From the NCBI RefSeq assembly GCF_040954645.1, contig NC_092808.1, forward strand, positions 16,855,883 through 16,919,882: a stretch of DNA of 64,000 bases, given 5' to 3'. The notes beneath the pieces are model-generated. The model saw nothing but the letters and a program-made list of their open reading frames with translations. It did no database searches and was not told where the DNA came from. Both the position numbers and the translations under genes were made by a program. The stretch is from Diabrotica undecimpunctata. Lineage: Eukaryota; Arthropoda; Insecta; Coleoptera; Chrysomelidae. Below, one piece after another: positions 48,806 through 60,226 of the stretch. Position 1 is the first letter of the stretch. Each line of letters opens with the position of its first letter.

Positions 48806-49145
48806 ATGAGTTCTTATAAAAATTTAAATAGGTGTTAAAAAATAAAACGAAAAACATATTAAGATAAAGTGGCAAAACAAATGAAAAGAACGTTGGAAAG
48901 TTGTTTAACTCGAGATGGAGAACAATTACAACAATCGTCATTATTTTCACGAATTTCACCTGTTTAAACTCCAGAAACATCATTTATGTTCGAAACTATT
49001 CTGCAAAAAGACCAGCAGGAAAAACCAAGCAATTCCGATTGTAAAGATGAAATAAAAGAAGAAAATATAAATTTAAAATTATCTCAAAGTAATGATGAAA
49101 CTAAGAGTTTTGTAAACGACATTGCCTTATGGCCAGATACTTAAT
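48806..49145 (+). pseudogene. hAT transposase N-terminal fragment
   Basis: MSSYKNLNRC, KRKTY, AKQMKRTLESCLTRDGEQLQ, then SDCKDEIKEENINLKLSQSN and DIALWPDT followed by a stop. A basic start and an x-D-I/P-x-L-W-P motif before the zinc-finger region are typical of hAT transposases of the ZMYM-like / zf-TTF group. Stops at 48836 and 48966; the rest of the protein is missing. Confidence 0.5.
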
Positions 49146-49918
49146 AGACGCCATGCGAGAGTATTATATAAAAAAATCCATTATAATCAATAAATGAATC
49201 TTTGGATCATCTTCTATTCGATGTAACGAAGGGTCAAAGCAAATAACAAGAAAATTAATTATTGCCTCCTTCTTCTGAACAATGAATAGCGGAGAAAAAG
49301 TTAAATGAAATCGTTTGGATTATATTGAAATCAACAACTTACTGTACCTACTATTAGATCTGTAAATTATTTTCCAAGCAAACAACGCTAATGACAAAAC
49401 GGACGAACTATTTGAAAAATGTACTTACAAAAAAATTGTGAAAATATGGAAACTTCACTGAGTGTGATTAATATTAAATTTAAAACAATTTTTATGATAG
49501 TGATGTTAGTGACTCTTCAATAGAGGAATAAAAATGTTATGATTATGAACAAGATTTAAACCTAGCAGAACTGAAAAATGAAGTATTACTTTTTAGGACT
49601 ACAGATTTTTATAAGAAAATATTATTTCGTCTGTATCCATGTGGTCATTTATTAAGAAAAATAATATTATTTAATATTAAAATATATATTGTTTAAGAAA
49701 AATATTATATTAAAAATAATATAATTTAAACACAATACTAAGAATTTATTTAACCATTCCAATTTTCGCTAGGAATTCGATAATTATATAAAACTACATA
49801 CTATATGCTTTGAAACCAAACTACCAAAAGCAAAATATGTCTCATGACTCAAAAATAGGCCCGGAATTACAATGTTGCCTAGGGCCCGATTTCGCCTTAG
49901 TCCGCCACTGACCGTGGC

Positions 49919-51114
49919 CGAACCTTTTGAAAATGGTAAAAAGTCAATAGTACAATAGAAATACCAACAGGATAAAACCCAATGTAAAAGGAAGAAAATA
50001 TAACAAAAATTAAAGAAAAAATAATTTACGGGCGATCTGAGGTCGGGAAGTGGAAGGGGGTTAATTTTAAGGGTAAAAAACGATTTATCACAATTTTCCT
50101 CAAAACTGCAAGTCCAATAGAAAAAAGTTACGAAGCGAAGTTATAGTTAATAAAAATATTTACAACTTTTGTATTTACTCTTTTTTCACATAACCTCAAA
50201 ATTTATGCGAAAAATTCAAATTACCGAGTTTTTGGTTTTCATGAAATTCAATGAAAACTTACTTTTTTATCTCCTAGTTCTAATTTTTTTTTATTTAAAA
50301 TATTTATTTTTTCCCCTATTTTGGTTTAATATCCAAAAAACACCCTAATTTATCTTTGAAAATTCTCACGTCAAAACATCTACTTATTTCAAAAATGTCG
50401 GTGCACTTTTTGTACAAAAAAACTTAAAAAACTCGATTTCGAAAATTTTTGTTTAATCATTATGTAAAATTTTGTCCCATCCTGTTACTATTTTTCTTGG
50501 TCTTAAAAATTATCGGCCCTGACCTAAAATTAAAATTGTCCATCACTGCGTTCAGAGAAGGAAAGTCAAATAAAGATTGGATTTCGGTAATAAGGCAAAT
50601 CTCTGGACTGGAAATGTATAAAATCTATATTCGGACAAGAGATTTAGTAAAAGCGTGTCACAGAAAAGTCGCTGGCCCAGATGATAGTCACGTTGATAGT
50701 CACGTTGAAGTGTTAAAACGTGCTTGCGGAGGTCGAATTCTTTCTGCATTATACCTATTAGTATATTATGGCGGTATTTATTTATTAGTAAAATAAGTAA
50801 AATAGAGAGTTGCCACCTAAAGCCCATACAGAGACATTGGCTCAGGGTCAGCAGCAACTCCATTGGAAAGTCTTACGCTGCCATGCAGGGTATCTGTTAA
50901 AAACTTTAACATCACACCATTTTTTTAACAAAAATGTTACAAATAATAAATTTTGTACCATTTTAAGGGTTTTTACCAAAATATTTAGTAGCTTGACACA
51001 TGTACCTACACCTGGTAATTTTTGGTCCTTTTAGGTCCTAATTTTAGTTTAGTCCGAACATTTTAGTCCGAAAGCATTCTATGATGTATACCGAAATGCT
51101 CTTTTTAATTATGT
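49919..51114. other. Unclassified DNA with an open frame at 50449-50796
   Basis: The 115-codon plus-strand frame (IGPDLKLKLSITAFREGKSN, KDWISVIRQISGLEMYKIYI) matches no family I recognise. It contains an in-frame hexanucleotide-like duplication (DSHVDSHVEV). The GC content and codon pattern do not clearly support coding. Bases 50030-50450 are AT-rich with nothing seen. Confidence 0.3.
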
Positions 51115-51137
51115 AACTTTTATAAAGATTAACGAGA

Positions 51138-52130
51138 ATGAAAATGTCTAACTTAAAAGCCGGCGTTAGGATACAGGGAGAAAATTCTCGATTCTTTGAG
51201 ATAAATGATGGACTCAGACAGGGGGATGCCCTGGCTTGCGTCCTATTTAACATTTACTTGGAAAAGACAGTCCGAGACATACGAATTGGAGACGGCGGTT
51301 TAAAATACATCGATACAAATCTTAGCATACGCTGATGACATTGGCATAATAGTGCGTAGTAAGCCAGATGTTGAACAATATTTTCTAGAATTGGAAATGG
51401 CGGCGAAACAGGTTGGTCTAGTCATCAACGAAGACAAAACCAAATATATGTTGGTTACTAAGCATCCTATAGAAAATGAGAAACAGGAAACATTCTTTGG
51501 AAATCATCTCTTTGAACGTGTTGACAGCTTCACATTCGTTGGCTCGCTAGTGACTACTACCAATAAAACAACCGAAGAAATTAAAAGACGAATAAACCTT
51601 ACAAATAAGGCATACTATGGACTCCAAAAACAATTCCACTCAAGAAATATCCAAAGAAAAACTAAAATTATTATATACAAAACACTGCTGAGGCTTGTCC
51701 TCACATATGGGACAGAAACATGGACTCTAACACAGAAGGACGAAAAACTTCTGGGAATATTTGAGCGTAAGATACTCCCCAAAATATTTGGAGCTATAAG
51801 CGATCAAGGGCATTGGCGCAAAAAAAAAACTCTTTAATGAACCAGATGTCGTAACGTTCATTAAAACACAGCGACTTTAATGGGTTCGACCATGGACGTA
51901 TAAACACAGATATGTTTTATACGTCTATGTTTATACGTCCATGGGTTCGACACATATACGAATGCCTGATTATATGAATGCTAAAAAGCTAACGACAGGA
52001 ACATCTATAGTAAGAAGTAGTGGCCGACCGCGAATTAGGTAGTTAGATGAAGTTAAGAGCGACTTAGGGATACTAGAGATCAGAAGATGGCAGCACGTTG
52101 CCAGAAACCGAACAGAATGGCGACGAACTT
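51138..52130 (+). pseudogene. LINE RT C-terminal half
   Basis: GVRIQGENSRFFEINDGLRQ and GDALACVLFNIYLEKTVRD (motif B); a frame change at about 51325; LAYADDIGIIVRSKPDVEQY (YADD), LVINEDKTKYMLVTKHPIEN, RVDSFTFVGSLVTTTNKTTE, LRLVLTYGTETWTLTQKDEK, LLGIFERKILPKIFGAISDQ; then decayed tail pieces including R-L-x-W-V-R-H and SGRPRIR-like. YADD is intact. One frameshift separates motifs B and C; further breaks follow 51830. Confidence 0.82.
51891..51940. repeat. 50-bp palindromic micro-insertion with 11-bp duplication
   Basis: ATGGGTTCGAC occurs at 51880-51890 and again at 51941-51951, around a 50-bp insert whose ends are inverted (GGACGTATAAACA and TGTTTATACGTCC) with an internal TTTTATACGTC copy. 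Removing the insert and one repeat restores the LINE tail order (WVRHIY). Confidence 0.85.
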
Positions 52131-52364
52131 AGAGCAGGTCAGGATCCGCAGAGGATTGTCGAGCTAAAGATGATGATGATGATGAACTTTTATAAAGGAT
52201 TTTTAAATATGTAAAATTTTTGTGATTTCTAGTATACAGCCAACTATAGGAATTTCATTTTCCTTGTGGATTGTTAAAATATGTTACTATATACACTTAC
52301 AAAATTATTAAGTAAAGTCGAACTTTGTCGAAAATTATTTCTCTTAATTATAGCTCTTTGATTC

Positions 52365-52580
52365 AAAGTTTGTTGTACGATTTGGCTTTCGTTACAATTT
52401 TCTTCGACGAATTTGTCCTGATCATCATCATCATCACTACCTTTCCTTTCTGATTTCTGATTTCTCTTACTTTCAACTCTTTGATTCGCTTATTGTGATG
52501 AATCACTCCGCATTCTTCTTCCGAATTGTCAAAGTTTGTTGTGCGATTTGGCTTTCACTACAATTTTCTTCCACTCATTT
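52365..52580. repeat. Imperfect direct duplication, 52365-52415 and 52529-52580
   Basis: Both read CAAAGTTTGTTG(T/C... )-type start, then CGATTTGGCTTTC, ACAATTTTCTTC and end near CATTT/AATTT. About 50 bp at roughly 85-90 percent by eye, 164 bp apart. A preceding (ATC)n (52422-52436) and CTTTGATTC also recur, suggesting a tandem repeat of about 164 bp of a LINE 3' region on the minus strand. Confidence 0.55.
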
Positions 52581-52640
52581 CGGTCTGTGCATCGATCTTT
52601 CCAGTTTCTCACCAGGATTTTGTTGATATATCTAATGACC

Positions 52641-52760
52641 AGGGCTAGCTATAACGGGCCTGCAAGGTTTGCAATGCAGGTGGGTGCCTCTATTTGGGGA
52701 GAGGGCGCCAAAATGTGCTTTTTTTCTGCTAGTGTTATACAAAACAGGGAAAATGGAAAA
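52641..52760. mobile_element. Possible left end of a hAT element
   Basis: CAGGGCTAGCTATAACGGGC then GGAGAGGGCGCC has the CAGGGC...GGGC look of hAT ends. It lies 650 bp before a hAT-type transposase relic in the same orientation. No right end or 8-bp duplication found. Confidence 0.35.
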
Positions 52761-53416
52761 ATAAATTTTTTAAATGTGATTTCAATTCCAGTCATAATAC
52801 GCTAATCTACGTTATTTTTGCATCCCACACACGTAAAATAAACAAAGCATAGAATGTAGTAATAGAATTTATTGGTAAATATGTTATATTTCAAAAAACA
52901 AACAACTTTACACATTTGAAATGCTTTGTTTATTTTCTTCAAATTTCTTTGAAGTTTTTTAAAGGTTTTGGGTCAGCATTTAAGAGAGTAAATTAATGAT
53001 TTGTAGTAAAATAAACATTTTACGTCAAATTTAGTTCATCGGAAGCTTTGTTAATTTAATATTTTATGTGTAAGTAATAAAGAATAGTTTGTCAGCTTAC
53101 TGTGCAGTTAAAAGAACATTATCTAGTCTTGCATTCTATTTACAGAAAATTATATTTGGTAAGTATACTGTACTTTTATTACATTGCGGTTTCAAACTAC
53201 CTTACAAGCATAAAATCCAGATAAGACGTTAACCGTTTAGAAAAAAATATTTTTGTTCCGACAAAAGGAGAAAATTTTATTTATTAAAAAAGATGACTCA
53301 AATTAGCCAAAAATGTTTATTTTGATGGTCAGTTTCTCTTGGTTTCACTTATTTTGTAAAATTGGGGGCGTAAACAACGTGTATTTCTAATTGTGAATAA
53401 TTATTGTGCTTTGCAA

Positions 53417-55142
53417 ATGCCGAAAATAAGCAATGTTTCAACTTGGCTAAAACCTTACAAAGATATGGATATGGATAAAGTTTATTGCTCATGTTGTGGC
53501 GAAACCGTAAGTACATACGTATTATTTTTTATTTTATTTTAAAAATTTACACGGTGGTACAAACAAAAATTTTAAAATTAGAGATTATGTTTAAGAAAAG
53601 TATCGACACAAGGCTAGTTCGCAATAAATCGATGTATTTTTTCTTTTTTCAAGCATTTTTTAATTTCCTTGCGATAAAAAATAGGATACCTATTTAAAAT
53701 TCAAATCGTTCAAATTCAAATGTTCAAATTCAAATGTTCAAGATCGTTTTTTTTTTTTCTAACAATAGCATAGTTTGCTTTAATTTTGCTAAAAACAAAA
53801 ACATATCATATATTGGACTTAATTAATTAAGTGCTTTTAATTTATGCTCACAATATTTTTTCTTTAAATGTAAACAGAAAAGACCAAGAGCCTCTTGTTC
53901 TATTTGGGGGTTCTTCCTTCTTGCACAGTCATTTCTTGACATTTTCAAGATTACTACACCGATTTTTATTTGATTTAATTTAAATATTTTAATTGTTATG
54001 AAAAAACGGTTTATTTTTAATTTATTTCTACAATCTTATATTTAAAAACTGGGTACAACTATAGAATACTTATATTCTTTTTTAGATGTAATCTGAAAAA
54101 ACATTTCAAATAGATCAGCATGTCAGAGCCGCGAAACATTTAGCTAAAAAAGTAAAAACCACATCCGGTGAAAAATATCAACCTTCAGTGTCCAAGTGCT
54201 TTCAGTCAAGTTGCTTTCAGTGCATTAGTATTTTCTAATATACCGCTTTCAAAATTATTTAATGAAAACTTTAGTTCTTTTTTAAAAAAATATTGCAAAC
54301 AAAACATTCCCAGTGAACAAACTCTAAAGAGAAATAATGTCAATTTGTTATACTCCTTAGTTATCCACAACATAAAAGCCGAAATAGGTAATAATTACTT
54401 TTACATATGTGTGGACGAGACCACTGACTCGCCAGGAAGATACATTGTGCACTTATTGATTGGTGTACTTAGCGATGAAGCCTTTCCAAAATCATATTTA
54501 ATCTCCTGTAAGCAAGTGGAAAAAACCAACGCTCCAACAATATCACGGTTTCTACAAGAAGCAATAGCAAACTTTTTTTTCCTGCTGCTGTGCCTAATGA
54601 TATATTATTGCTTATTTTATCTGATGCCACACCATATATGGTAAAAGCAGGACAAAATTTAAAAATATTTTATCCAATACATGTCACTTGTTTAGCACAT
54701 GGAATAAACATAGTTGCAGAGGAAGTAAGAAAAAAAATTCCACTAGTTAACAGTTCAATAGCGAGCGTCAAAAAGGTATTCCTGCAATCACCTGTAAGAA
54801 TACAATATTACAGAGATATGCTTCCTGCTGTTCCACTGTCACCGCAACCCATTTTAACACGTTGTGCAACATGGTTGGAAGTAGCTAATTTCTATGCTGA
54901 TCATTTTGTTAATAAAAAAAAATAATTAACCTTTTAACCGATGATAGTTGCCAATCTTTATTGGAAACTAAGCAAGCCTTCCAAAATAACATCCTCCAAC
55001 AGCAACTGTCATTCATAAAATCAAATTATAGTTTTATCCAGAAAACTATAACTCAATTAGAATCCTCCAAATTATCATTGTTAGAGAGTACAGTTTTAAT
55101 AAAAGAATTTAAGTCATTGTGTCAATGTGTCATTGTTGTTTA
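53417..55142 (+). pseudogene. hAT transposase relic (CGGBP1-like N terminus), two-exon structure
   Basis: Exon 1 (53417-53506): MPKISNVSTWLKPYKDMDMD, VYCSCCGE, a BED-like zinc finger, with donor GTAAGT. After an intron, acceptor TTTTTTAG at about 54085 leads to TFQIDQHVRAAKHLAKK, VFSNIPLSKLFNENFSSFLK, YFYICVDETTDSPGRY (first catalytic Asp), LLILSDATPYMVKAG, VTCLAHGINIVAEEVRKKIP (conserved hAT C/LAH motif) and TRCATWLEVANFYADHF. The layout matches hAT proteins similar to CGG triplet repeat-binding protein 1. A stop at the exon 2 start and frameshifts near 54195, 54575 and 54925 disable it; the dimerisation domain is missing. Confidence 0.75.
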
Positions 55143-56639
55143 GAATTAAACGTGTTCACATACATATACTGACCGGAAGAGCCATTATCCAGTAATTAAT
55201 TTTAGAGTTTTTTTTTGCGAAAACAATGGTTAAAGTTTAATAAACATCCGTCATTAAATTTTTATTTTTCATTTCTATGCAGTCGTGCAAATAAAATTAA
55301 GTGTTTTTTTATTTTTTTAAAATAAATTAATAATTAATGGATAGTATAAATAAAGTTCAGATTGTTTTGCATAAGAAATATTTTAAATACGCGCATAAAT
55401 ATGTTAAGTTATTCAATCTAAGCATATTCATAAATTCACAATATATTTATAAATGCACTTCATTTTTAACGAATTTTTCCTTACTGAAATCAAGGTAAAG
55501 TAGTAAAACCACAAATTTATTACATATGATACGGTAGGTACAATAAATTGATAATACTAGTAATAATATGTGCTTGAGAGCGTAGTTTTATCACTTAATA
55601 ATAAAATCCGACGGTCATTCGTAAAAAAGGTTGCCTATGCCACTGAAAAAGAATGCGACGTGCTGGATGAAATCTGGCACCCCTGCCTTACGCATCAACT
55701 CTCCCTCTCTCTACGTGCGTCTCGGGACAGCCAACGCGGATCCACGACTGCACGCTGATATTAAGTAAAGTATTTTCCACCTAAGAAGACCGCTTTGCAA
55801 TTAAATGCTGGTAACTTTATTACTAGCGGACCAGATAAGTGGCAATATATTTTACAGTACCTTTATGAATAACATTTTACTGCTCTGTTGTTTCAATCAG
55901 CACTGCTTAACAAATTATTGTTTATTGGTTTTAATATTTTATTGCAATAGTACGAGTACGGAATATTTATTTACACACTGAATTTATTACATATTAATTT
56001 TTTTTTTTAATTTCTTCTGACGTATCGTATAATGTAGGTTTACCCAATAATCAAAGTTAGGCCTTTACAAAAACATATTATTTGAAAAATAAGGAGTACC
56101 ATGTGTCATAATAATTGTAATCCCCTTTATACACACTTTAAAAATTTGTTTAGTAATGTATTTTTTAAATCCAGACAATCACTGAAAAATGATTCATGCT
56201 ATTTAAAAATATCTTTCTATTAAAGACACTGTTATCGACAAAGTAGATCAAATTCAAACTTGTCATCATATTACACTTCTTTTATCGTTAAAAATTATTT
56301 GATGGTCGTGGGTTGTATTAGTGTTATTTAATAATTTAGCAAAATACATAATCAGCAAAATTCTTATTTAAAACATCAATCAACAACACAGTCAATGCAG
56401 TGTTTATGCTTGTTTAGCATTGGCTGTTAAATAATTTGTGTTCGATGGTTTCGTTTGTTGTACAACCCTCGTCCTTTTTAGGGTGTAGAGTTGTATATAA
56501 GTACCTATTTTTTTTATAGTAGTGTAGTGAAGCGGCACTTTAAAGTAAAATGAATAATTTGAAATAAGTAAACAAGTAAAAATCATAAATAGTTTATCTC
56601 AAATTAATAAAAATTTTAAGTTGGAGGTAAGGCCTTACT
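55143..56639. other. AT-rich DNA, nothing recognised
   Basis: A short GC-richer frame at 55570-55758 (VLSLNNKIRRSFVKKVAYAT) shows no known domain. No inverted ends seen. Confidence 0.5.
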
Positions 56640-57420
56640 AGTAGAATAGACAAATTAGAAGAATAACAGAAAGATATAAGAACCGATTAAGAAGATAAAA
56701 TAGTACAATAACAAAACGATTTAAAATTTAATTTAGACAGCCAAATAGCTCAGTTAGAAAGAAAAATTTTTACCCAAACTTCTGTATCTAATATTCTTTC
56801 AGTAACTAATGTCGAATCTAAACAAATAGCCTCATCTTTCATAGTTCGTAGGTACAATTATGACTAGTAAAATTTTAAAACGATCCACATTAGATGGTTA
56901 AACAGCACAGGAAACTTATCTTGGCATAAATGGCTTGGCTGAGATAGAAATTACAGCTTCCTTTGTAGTGTCACTTCTAGGACAGGCAGCAACCATATTG
57001 CAATTTCTTCCCCAGGATGTACCCAGTTATACCTCATCCTCGTTTGAGCTTTAGAAACAAGATATGGTAAACAACATCTAAAGCAGGTTTTCCAAAGTCA
57101 GCTGAAAGTTCGATATCAAAAACATAACGAAAGACTGCAAGGATTTGAAGCCTATATTAAAATATTATTGCATTTGGCGTACCCTGAGGCACCTAAAGAT
57201 TTTCTTAAACAGGAATTCATAGATGGGTTATAGGATGTTGAAATGCAACGAGCTCTCCGATTACAACATCACAAAATAAACACTAATCTCAGTCCAGGAG
57301 TATAAAGTGGCGAAAAGTATTTTCAGATCTCGTTCAAAATTAAAAGGAATGAGATTTTGAGAACTAGAGGAAGTCACTACCGCAGATAAACAATAACATT
57401 TTTTATTTCCACGTTAATCA
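56640..57420 (+). pseudogene. Gypsy-type LTR retrotransposon gag relic
   Basis: In broken frames: KRSTLDG, ETYLGINGLAEIEITASFVV, SLLGQAATILQFLPQDVPSY, KQHLKQVFQSQLKVRYQKHN, ERLQGFEAYIKILLHLAYPE, APKDFLKQEFIDGL, DVEMQRALRLQHHK. This is the capsid region of Ty3/gypsy-type gag found in insects (A-x-x-L-x-x-L-x...F-R-x-x-L/H-L-x-x-V-F-x-S-x-L). At least five in-frame stops. Neither LTR, protease nor pol was recognised. Confidence 0.6.
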
Positions 57421-57461
57421 TACCGCAAAATCTTCAACAAAAATCTCAAAATGATCTATTA

Positions 57462-57653
57462 GTGATTAGTAAAAATGAAATAGAAAAGTTAAGAGAACAG
57501 TTGTCAATTTTGCAGGAGGTGTATAAGGTAACTAGAAATAATACAAAAGCTACACAGTCCGAACTGGAAAACAAGTGCGATAAATTGATGAAGAAGAAGA
57601 ATGTGTTAAATGAACAATTACAAGAAATCCAAGTTGCTTTGAACGAATTATAA
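57462..57653 (+). other. Short coiled-coil-like frame, unclassified
   Basis: 63 codons (EIEKLREQLSILQEVYKVTR, ELENKCDKLMKKKNVLNEQL) with heptad-like leucines, just after the gag relic. It may be the remainder of the same element or chance in A-rich DNA. Confidence 0.25.
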
Positions 57654-58057
57654 GTTCGAAGTTAAACAGGAGAAAGATATAGATCAGACTTCCCTAAAAA
57701 GGCTTAAAAAAAAGGAAATAACCAAATATGGAGTTCCGATGGAGTATACACAGTTCAACAGTTGCTACTGCCACAATCACACGTTAAGAGTGTGTTACAA
57801 AAATTTCGTAGCAGCCTTTCTGGAGAATATTTTGCATCGTCAGAGATTCGGTAGATACAAATTCACACACAGACACAGAAGGCTAGCGAATGTCTCTATT
57901 TATTTACCACTTGAAGTGGATATCTACAAAAGTGTCGTCTACTTTGATGGCTATAAACAAAGACGATGCAAACGATGAGTTATGCTAAAATAACGTTATC
58001 AGATCGTATTGATACCGATCTATACACGGTACGTTTAACGCGTGTTTTTGCCCTATA
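57654..58057. other. Unclassified DNA
   Basis: An open frame at 57739-57978 (FRRYKFTHRHRRLANVS-like, LPLEVDIYKSVVYFDGYKQR) has no recognised relative. The foldback element to the right starts at 58058. Confidence 0.3.
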
Positions 58058-58741
58058 CAGGGATGAGTGCCTTAAGAACCGGCAAAATAACGCAAAAGAT
58101 AGAAAACATAATACGTTGTGAAATAAAAAGAGATGCAAGTAGTAGAGGTGAGAAATTATCGATATAAACCTATAATTTACTTTACATTACATTAGATCTA
58201 TCGAAAGTTTCCCACCTTTAGACGTTAGCTTATAAGCTGGTTGACTTCAGTCATAGTAATACGTATCACGTAATGTAAGTAAAAACAGTTTAAGTACGAG
58301 TATGTTTTTATCCAAAATTAAAGTATTGATCAATAATAAACTGTGATTTGAGACGTCGCATACACTCTTCTCAATACAGAATTATCAGAGCTTGATATTC
58401 TGTATTCGTCAACACATAATTAATTATCCAATTACTACTAATTAAACTGTTTACTTACATTTGCTTTATTGCCTTCAATCAGTTTTTACTTTATGCGAAA
58501 TTTAAAAAATGTTAATGTTCGACGTCATACTTGTAATATTATGACTGAAGTCAACTAGCTCATAAGCTAACGTCTAAAGGTGGGAAACTATCGATAGTCC
58601 TAATGTAATGTAATGTAATGAAAATTAGAGGTTTCTATCGATAATTTGCCACCTCTACTACTTTCATCTCTTTTTATTTCACAACAATTATGTTTTCTAT
58701 CTTTTGCGTTATTTTGCCGGATCTTAAGGCACTCATCACTG
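58058..58741. mobile_element. 684-bp TA-flanked foldback MITE
   Basis: Ends CAGGGATGAGTGCCTTAAGA and (right, complement) CAGTGATGAGTGCCTTAAGA, flanked by TA (58056-58057, 58742-58743). Arms of about 210 bp (58058-58268 and 58530-58741) are inverted repeats including GGCAAAATAACGCAAAAGAT, TATCGATA and GACGTTAGCTTATAAGCTGG-like blocks, with a loop of about 260 bp. No coding capacity. CAG ends and TA target suggest the Tc1/mariner group. Confidence 0.85.
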
Positions 58742-58743
58742 TA

Positions 58744-59634
58744 TATATTTAGCTTTCCATTTATAAAAGCGATACCTAACAAATCTTTTGCTGAAATCGT
58801 AATCTTTTTCATCTTATTTATATCCATTTACATTTCATGTATCTCAGTACTAATCTGTTCTTCGCTGGTTCAAAAAGTTGTTTATCTCAAATGTCTTAAA
58901 TACAGTACTATGTATATACACATGCGAAGTTTACAATGGATCTCACATATGACATTAAGACCTTTTTCTTCGATGTAAGTATGACATATTTATTTATACT
59001 TCAACGAAAATAAAAAATGACAATTGAAAACATTTAGGATAAAATTTTTAGATTCGCAAAAATTAGATTTTGTATTTAAATATTGAGTGAACACGTGAAT
59101 TAAATAACAATTTCTAAAATAAACTGATTATCCAATAATAGGAACCCTATTAACAATGGCCTTGTACTTAACATTTAAGTATGATGTACAACAAAAAAAA
59201 TACAAGGACGAAACTACTCGCAATCCTCTATTTATATTACAAATTAAAGTAGTATCAATCTGTAAATATTCCTAATAACGCCGCTCCACTATAATTTATT
59301 TTAAATTGGATAGCAGTAAATACATCAATCTGGTAATCATCTATTAGTGTTTTGTTTGAATAATACAAGAATGTATAGATATAAGATGCCACTGATAAAT
59401 GGCCTACGAAACCTAATGTTTTTAATATCTTCGAAAGCCAGACCGTTTGTGAATCACTAACATACTATTTATTATATTATAAATTCTATAAAAGAAGTAT
59501 TTAAGACATACTCTGTCTATAAACGCTTGGCCGCCAAAAGCTACGAGTACCTATACAATACAGAATTCGTTTCTTTCTTGGTTCACGTATATCAAAAATA
59601 TGACGTCATCGACAATTATCTAAAAGCTTCTGTC
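58744..59634. other. AT-rich DNA, nothing recognised
   Basis: No domain, inverted end or tandem repeat seen. Confidence 0.55.
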
Positions 59635-59845
59635 ACTTTTTTTAAACTGACTTTGTACAATTGCTGGTCTGCGCCTTATTTCTTCATTACAGCCCCCTCC
59701 TTGCTAGTTATTAAAGCGCCCAGATCTACTACAACAGCGATATTGTTTATTACCCTTAGATCATTTTGATTGCTTGTATCTCTGCCAATTATCATGATCG
59801 TTGTTTTGCCTCTGTTTAACTAACAGAAAAGTATTAGTTGTTATG
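59635..59845 (-). pseudogene. LINE RT fragment
   Basis: Minus strand: TTIMIIGRDTSNQNDLRVIN, NIAVVVDLGALITSKEGG, then in another frame GGCNEEIRRRPAIVQS. This is the segment just after the RT palm in RTE-like elements (K-T-x-x-M...V-x-x-F-x-Y-L-G-x-x-I-x-x-x-G-G-x-x-x-E-I-R-R-R-I-A). One frameshift; no flanks. Confidence 0.55.
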
Positions 59846-60051
59846 CTATAAAGCTTAACGATTATGTTTTATTTGTTGAAAAACTAAGAAGCAAAGCGTA
59901 GTATGACTACCTAAAATGTAGTGCGAAGACCGAATATACGGCATTATTTTCATGTGTTACAGAAAGTTTGTTCTTCGGTCAGATGTTAGAACAGATTTTT
60001 AAAACTATGTATAATATACTCGTGTATGAAGATAACAAATCATTGTATTAA

Positions 60052-60168
60052 GATGGCGTCTACATTGGAATCGAAAAGAACCAAACATATTGATGTTAGA
60101 CATCATTTTATTAGAAATTGTTTGGAAAAGGAAGTCATTGCTTTAAAGTATCTACCGTCTGATTAGCA
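60052..60168 (+). pseudogene. Copia-type RNase H end fragment
   Basis: ESKRTKHIDVRHHFIRNCLE and KEVIALKYLPSD match the C-terminal RNase H motif (K-H-I-D-x-R-Y-H-F-I-R-x-x-V-E...L-x-Y-x-P-T) of Ty1/copia pol. Only about 35 residues remain, ending in TAG; no LTR is seen. Confidence 0.65.
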
Positions 60169-60226
60169 ATAATTACAATTGCACAAACAACTATAGAACA
60201 AGTAAAAGAATATGTATATTTGGGAC

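Larger units (their letters stand above)
47639..49910 (+). mobile_element. hAT element carrying a histone H1 pseudogene
   Basis: 2272 bp with inverted ends CAGGGGCGGACTAAGGC and (right, complement) CAGTGGCGGACTAAGGC, 16 of 17 identical, then related CCTAGGGCCC blocks. Flanks are 8 bp, ACCATGGC (47631-47638) and ACCGTGGC (49911-49918), one mismatch; an 8-bp duplication is the hAT hallmark. The interior holds a histone H1-like pseudogene (48030-48635) and a short hAT-type N-terminal piece (48806-49145), but no DDE core or dimerisation domain, so it is non-autonomous. Confidence 0.82.
51128..52184 (+). mobile_element. 5'-truncated RTE-like LINE with perfect 13-bp target duplications
   Basis: AACTTTTATAAAG at 51115-51127 is repeated at 52185-52197. 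The element starts inside the RT and ends in (GAT)n (AAAGATGATGATGATGATG). Together with the GAA and GATA tails of other LINEs here, this points to microsatellite-like 3' tails as in RTE-type elements. It carries a 50-bp palindromic insertion at 51891-51940. Confidence 0.9.

Noticed and set aside
50449..50796. A host gene exon
   Set aside because: No recognisable domain, splice support or conservation evidence; kept as an unclassified open frame only.
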